Assembly (NCBI GenBank): GCA_004000035.1
Contig: RJAE01000003.1
Location: forward strand, 248,001 to 312,000
DNA from: Arthrobacter sulfonylureivorans
GTDB lineage: Bacteria > Actinomycetota > Actinomycetes > Actinomycetales > Micrococcaceae
Direction: 5' to 3'
Length of the DNA stretch: 64,000 nucleotides
Numbering within the stretch: the stretch's first letter is position 1; every line of letters starts with the position of its first letter. Shown one piece after another: positions 60,623 to 64,000 of the stretch. The notes beneath the pieces are model-generated. The model had not been told where the DNA came from. It saw nothing but the letters and a program-made list of their open reading frames with translations, and did no database searches. Both the position numbers and the translations under genes were made by a program.

Positions 60623-61612
60623 ATGGACGACGCCGGATCCCGCCTGATCTTCGGCGCTATGGGTTTGGGCGGTGGCTGGGGGAGCGGCCCGTTGGAGGCA
60701 GCCGACATCGCCGCGGCCCACACGGCCGTGGAGGCGGCGCTGGACATCGGCATCAGGATTTTCGACCACGCCGACATCTATGCCCACGGCAAGGCGGAGG
60801 CAGCGTTCGGCCGCGTGCTGGCCGAGCGTCCGGACCTCCGGCAAACCATCCAGCTGCAGAGCAAATGCGGCATCCGGCTGCCGGTTCCCGGGCTGGTCGG
60901 CCAGTATGACTCATCCCGCGCGGCGATCGTGGCCGGCACCGAGGAGAGCCTGCGCCGCCTGCACACGGATCACTTGGACACGCTGCTGATCCACCGGCCG
61001 GATCCGCTGGCCCCGGCCGAAGAGATTGCCGAGGCGTTTAGCGGCCTCAGGCTCGCCGGGAAGGTCCGCCGCCTGGGTGTCTCGAACATGTCCGGCGAGC
61101 AGATGCGGTGGCTGCAGACCGCGCTGGACGAGCCACTCGCGGTGAACCAGCTGGAAATGAGCCTGTACCGGCGGGACTGGCTTGAATCAGGCGTGCTGGT
61201 CAACCACCCGGAAGGCGCGGCCGTCAGCTTCCCGCACGGCACCCTGGAGTACTGTGCTGCCCACGCGGTGGAGCTGCAGGCCTGGGGCTCGCTGGCGCGG
61301 GGCCGCTACAGCGGCCGGCCGGCGGAGCGTGCCGACGGCGCCGACGGCACCGCTGGCGACGGTGGTGCGGCAGCCGCGGATGGGGCGACGGCTGCTCTGG
61401 TCTCCGAATTGGCCCGGGACAAGGGCTGCACGCAGGAAGCGGTGGTGCTGGGTTGGCTGCTGCGCCATCCGGCCCAGATCCGGCCGGTCGTTGGAACCAG
61501 CAATCCGGATCGGATCAAGGCCTGCGCCCAGGCCGAGGAGATCGGCGCCGCAATGACCCGGCAGGAATGGTACGCGCTGTGGGTGGCGGCCCGAGGGTGC
61601 CCGCTGCCTTAG
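60623..61612 (+). CDS. Aldo/keto reductase, YdhF-like
   Basis: A 329-residue reductase. Tyr in DHADIYAHGKAEAAFG, Lys in LQSKCGI and His in LLIHRPDPLAP form the active site, and the TNPDRIKAC-like ending (VVGTSNPDRIKAC) binds NADPH. The overall pattern is like E. coli YdhF. ATG at 60623 follows AAGGGACACACCA. A Gly/Ala/Asp-rich loop (about 235-258) is a low-complexity insertion. Its TAG stop is repeated in the tandem array that follows. Confidence 0.87.
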   Translation: MDDAGSRLIFGAMGLGGGWGSGPLEAADIAAAHTAVEAALDIGIRIFDHADIYAHGKAEAAFGRVLAERPDLRQTIQLQSKCGIRLPVPGLVGQYDSSRAAIVAGTEESLRRLHTDHLDTLLIHRPDPLAPAEEIAEAFSGLRLAGKVRRLGVSNMSGEQMRWLQTALDEPLAVNQLEMSLYRRDWLESGVLVNHPEGAAVSFPHGTLEYCAAHAVELQAWGSLARGRYSGRPAERADGADGTAGDGGAAAADGATAALVSELARDKGCTQEAVVLGWLLRHPAQIRPVVGTSNPDRIKACAQAEEIGAAMTRQEWYALWVAARGCPLP

Positions 61613-61652
61613 ACGAACGCTGCCCTAGACGAACGCTGCCCTAGACGAACGC
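61610..61652. repeat. 16-base tandem repeat spanning two convergent stop codons
   Basis: TAGACGAACGCTGCCC is present as two complete copies and a third partial copy. The first copy begins with the TAG of the plus-strand reductase, and the third contains, on the other strand, the end and stop (CTA at 61641) of the flavin reductase gene. Confidence 0.85.
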
Positions 61653-62147
61653 GGGCTGTACCAGCCGGCGGAACGCGGAGTCGTGGAAGACCAGCGGTTC
61701 GTGGGCGCCGTCGTGCGTGCTCAGTCCGTGTACCTCCAGCAGCACCACCTGATGGTCACCGGCCGGGAACTCCTGATGCACTGAGCAATCCAGCCACAAC
61801 GCTGCGTCGTTGAGGAACAGCGCGTCCTGGTCGGTGCGGTGCAGGCTCAGCCCGGCGAAGCGGTCGCCGTTCTTGGAAGCAATCTGGCGGCAGACGCCGT
61901 CGTGCTCCGTGCCCAGCACCGAAACGCCGATCCGGCCGGCGTGCCGGACCAGCGGCCAGGTCCGGGAGGTGTTCTGGACAGCGAACATCACCAGCGGAGG
62001 CTCCAGCGAAACGCCCACGGTGAAGGAGGAGGCGACGATGCCCTGCGGCTTGCCGTCGATGACGGCGCAGAGCGCCGCGATTCCGGAGGGAAAGCGCCCG
62101 AAGGCGGAGCGCAGGGTGTTAGGGGTCAAGTCGTTGTGCAGGGACAT
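61641..62147 (-). CDS. Flavin reductase domain protein
   Basis: A 168-residue FMN-binding split-barrel protein: LRSAFGRFPSGIAALCAVIDG, SSFTVGVSLEPPLVMFAVQ and GRIGVSVLGTEHDGVCRQI are typical of HpaC-like reductases. I prefer ATG at 62145-62147, which is spaced correctly from AAGGATGGCC; the ATG at 62151-62153 is too close to the site. It probably feeds reduced flavin to a monooxygenase not present here. Confidence 0.87.
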   Translation of the reverse strand: MSLHNDLTPNTLRSAFGRFPSGIAALCAVIDGKPQGIVASSFTVGVSLEPPLVMFAVQNTSRTWPLVRHAGRIGVSVLGTEHDGVCRQIASKNGDRFAGLSLHRTDQDALFLNDAALWLDCSVHQEFPAGDHQVVLLEVHGLSTHDGAHEPLVFHDSAFRRLVQPAFV

Positions 62148-62413
62148 GGCCATCCTTGAGGCTCAGGCGCATCCGCTGCTGCCGGAGGATACGCGTACTT
62201 GCCTGCCGACAAACCCGGCGGGCCGAATCATCACCTGGAGCACCCCGCTACGGTAGAGGGTTGCCGGCCAACCAGCCAGGGCTGTGAAGTTGGCGCTCGT
62301 GATTCATTTCCAAGGTAAGAGCGGGACGTGGCCCCGGTCAAACGCGGGTAACAGTTCGTTAAGAACTCCGTTAGACCTCCGCGTGCCAGGCATCGGCACC
62401 GGGCTCCGCTGCC

Positions 62414-63283
62414 TTAGGCGTCGACCGGCTGTTCCGCGCCGCGGTTCAGCCGGAACGGATGGGCGGGATAGACGCCCAGAATCCGGATTTCGGTGGTGAA
62501 AAATTCCAGTTCCTCGAAGGCATGGACCATTGACTGGTCCTCCGGATGGCCTTCGACGTCCACCATGAACATGGTGGCCGCGAATTCGCCGCCGACCATG
62601 TAGCTCTCCAGTCGGGTCATGTTGATGCCGTTGGTTGCAAAGCCACCCAGTGCCTTGTATAGCGCCGAGGGAACGTTCCGCACCCGGAAGACAAAGCTGG
62701 TCACCGCGGGTCCGGACAGCTCCTCGCGGCTGGGCACGGGCCGTCGGTCGGCGAGCACCACGAACCGGGTGGTGTTCGTTGGATCGTCTTCCACTTTCTC
62801 GGCGAAGACTTCCAAGCCATAAAGTTCTGCGGCCATAGGGGGCGCGAGCGAGACCTTGGTCGGATCGTTCCATTCGGCTACCTCACGGGCCGAGCCGGCG
62901 GTATCACCCGCGATGACCGGCGTCAGCCCCAAACGGCGGATCAGCTTGCGGCACTGTCCCAACGCATGGATGTGGCTGTGCACTTCACGGGCCTGTTCCA
63001 CCGTGGCCCCCGGAATGCCCAGCAGGCTGAAGCGGATGGGCAGGAAGAATTCCTCCACGATCTGCAACGTGGTCCTGGGCAGCAGGGCATGGATGTCCGC
63101 CACCCGGCCGGCGATCGAGTTGTCAATGGGGATCATGGCCAGTTCGGCCTCCCCGCTCGTGACTGCGGCGAAGGCGTCTTCAAAGCTGGCGCACGGCACC
63201 GCGTCCCAGCCGGGCCGGACCGCAAGGCACGCCATATGCGAGTTCGAGCCGGGTTCACCTTGATACGCGATTGCTGGAGCCAT
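62414..63283 (-). CDS. pheA: Prephenate dehydratase
   Basis: A 289-residue monofunctional enzyme of phenylalanine biosynthesis, converting prephenate to phenylpyruvate. It shows IAYQGEPGSNSHMAC, FAAVTSGEAELAMIPIDNSIAGRV, the catalytic Thr-Arg-Phe motif in NTTRFVVL and a C-terminal ACT domain (about 195-280) with LESYMVGGEF, the Phe-binding site. No chorismate mutase domain is fused, as is usual in actinobacteria. ATG at 63281-63283. Confidence 0.93.
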   Translation of the reverse strand: MAPAIAYQGEPGSNSHMACLAVRPGWDAVPCASFEDAFAAVTSGEAELAMIPIDNSIAGRVADIHALLPRTTLQIVEEFFLPIRFSLLGIPGATVEQAREVHSHIHALGQCRKLIRRLGLTPVIAGDTAGSAREVAEWNDPTKVSLAPPMAAELYGLEVFAEKVEDDPTNTTRFVVLADRRPVPSREELSGPAVTSFVFRVRNVPSALYKALGGFATNGINMTRLESYMVGGEFAATMFMVDVEGHPEDQSMVHAFEELEFFTTEIRILGVYPAHPFRLNRGAEQPVDA

Positions 63284-63357
63284 GGGCGAAATTATCCCAC
63301 CGGGACAGCCCGGGGCATTATTCGGCGGGGTCCGGCCGCCGTCACAAAGCCGGAGTG

Positions 63358-63591
63358 ATGGAGCGATACGCCGATACAGTGGAGGGCGTGGAAGGATCCA
63401 ACCCCCGTGCCGTTGCCCTCTGGCTCGCTGCCGCCGTCGTCGCCCTCTTCGCCGTCAGTCTGACCGTGATGCCGTCCATCATGGGGCTGGACATGATGCC
63501 GCCGCTGATCGCGGTGTCTGTGGTGCTGCTGGTCGGCGCCGGCGTGCTGGCCGGCATGGCTATTGCAGCCAGGCGGTCCGGGCGGCGGTAG
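63358..63591 (+). CDS. Small two-helix membrane protein
   Basis: A 77-residue protein with two predicted helices (around 18-40 and 45-68) and an Arg-rich C-terminus. The ATG at 63358 has no ribosome-binding site; an in-frame GTG at 63388, seven bases after a TACAGT -10-like hexamer, is an equally good leaderless start. The family is not recognised. It is divergent from pheA. Confidence 0.6.
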   Translation: MERYADTVEGVEGSNPRAVALWLAAAVVALFAVSLTVMPSIMGLDMMPPLIAVSVVLLVGAGVLAGMAIAARRSGRR

Positions 63592-63605
63592 GGCCGGTCC
63601 GCGGG

Positions 63606-64000
63606 TCAACCATAGGGCTGGCCAATAGTGCTGGCTTCGGGGTCGTCCGCAGGACCAACCAGCGGACCCTTCGGCAACAGCCGGCGCGCTCCCGGGCCGG
63701 TTTGCCCCAGCCGGTCGGCCGGATTAATGAGCGTGCAGGTCCGCAAGGAGAGGCAGCCGCAGCCGATGCAGCCGGTGAGATCGTCGCGCAGCCGCTGCAT
63801 CTCATCGATCCGCGCGTCCAGATGATCCCGCCATCCCGCAGACAGCCTCGCCCAGTTGGCCTTGGTGGGCGCCCTGTCCCGTGGCAGCGAGTCCAGCGCC
63901 GCCTTGATCTCCCGCAGCGGAATGCCCACCTGCTGCGAGACCCGGATAAACGCGACCCGGCGCAGCATGTGCCGCGGATAGCGCCGCTGGTTTCCGGACG
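63606..64000 (-). CDS. soxR: Redox-sensitive regulator SoxR (partial)
   Basis: The N-terminal end lies beyond the right edge; 131 residues are present. The frame opens SGNQRRYPRHMLRRVAFIRV, part of the MerR HTH, and includes the SoxR [2Fe-2S] cluster ligands in CIGCGCLSLRTC (CxxCxCxxxxxC). SoxR senses redox-cycling compounds and superoxide. The tail after the cluster (about 35 residues) is longer than in E. coli SoxR. Assignment is strong. Confidence 0.9.
   Translation of the reverse strand, partial: SGNQRRYPRHMLRRVAFIRVSQQVGIPLREIKAALDSLPRDRAPTKANWARLSAGWRDHLDARIDEMQRLRDDLTGCIGCGCLSLRTCTLINPADRLGQTGPGARRLLPKGPLVGPADDPEASTIGQPYG

Overview
This window is chromosomal DNA from a high-GC Gram-positive bacterium, most likely an Arthrobacter-like member of the Micrococcaceae. 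The clues are strongly GC-biased codon use, many GTG starts and some TTG starts, several apparently leaderless genes, an HrpB helicase, a LigC-type ATP-dependent DNA ligase, a monofunctional prephenate dehydratase and a classical ortho-cleavage catechol cluster. The genus is an inference from this style and was not tested by search. I saw no rRNA, tRNA or CRISPR array.

Layout. 1-3.1 kb: a branched-chain-type ABC uptake operon (Tat lipoprotein binding protein, two ATPases, the second cut by the window edge) behind an XRE-cupin regulator. 3.1-13.1 kb: housekeeping genes, then a LolA-like secreted protein co-transcribed with a two-gene ABC exporter. 13.2-17.3 kb: a lower-GC accessory island holding an unknown 699-residue membrane protein coupled to the C-terminal remnant of a type I restriction HsdR, a coiled-coil protein and a DUF6308-like protein. 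17.4-21.6 kb: small metabolic and regulatory genes (PEP mutase-like, VOC, ArsR plus SRPBCC) and a DUF5129-like gene split by one in-frame TGA.

21.7-27.4 kb: a SLC13/DASS anion transporter divergent from lysR-catB-catC-catA-flavin reductase, which converts catechol to beta-ketoadipate enol-lactone. 27.5-38.3 kb: dehydrogenases, LigC, a fatty acid desaturase, an aldehyde dehydrogenase, an S4 protein and a secreted glycerophosphodiesterase with a lamin-tail domain. 38.3-39.4 kb: a graveyard of an ISL3 transposase fragment, an amidohydrolase tail and a duplicated lamin-tail end with its own terminator.

39.7-52.7 kb: a lower-GC catabolic island with a tripartite tricarboxylate transporter (tctBAC), a YeiH-type exporter with divergent LysR, an ACS-family MFS permease, a second LysR, an MmsA-like CoA-acylating dehydrogenase, a zinc alcohol dehydrogenase and an HpcH/HpaI aldolase. 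A near-identical 16-bp palindrome lies in front of both tctBAC and the lysR/mmsA divergent promoter, which suggests that uptake and catabolism form one regulon. The substrate is not identifiable from sequence alone and is the best candidate here for an undescribed pathway.

52.9-64 kb: GC-rich core-like genes again: a CynX-type MFS with a FadR-type regulator, a cytochrome b-like protein, an alpha/beta hydrolase, two aldo/keto reductases, a DHA2 drug exporter, a flavin reductase, PheA, and a SoxR-type regulator cut by the right edge. Three genes in this stretch have short tandem duplications that include their stop codons.
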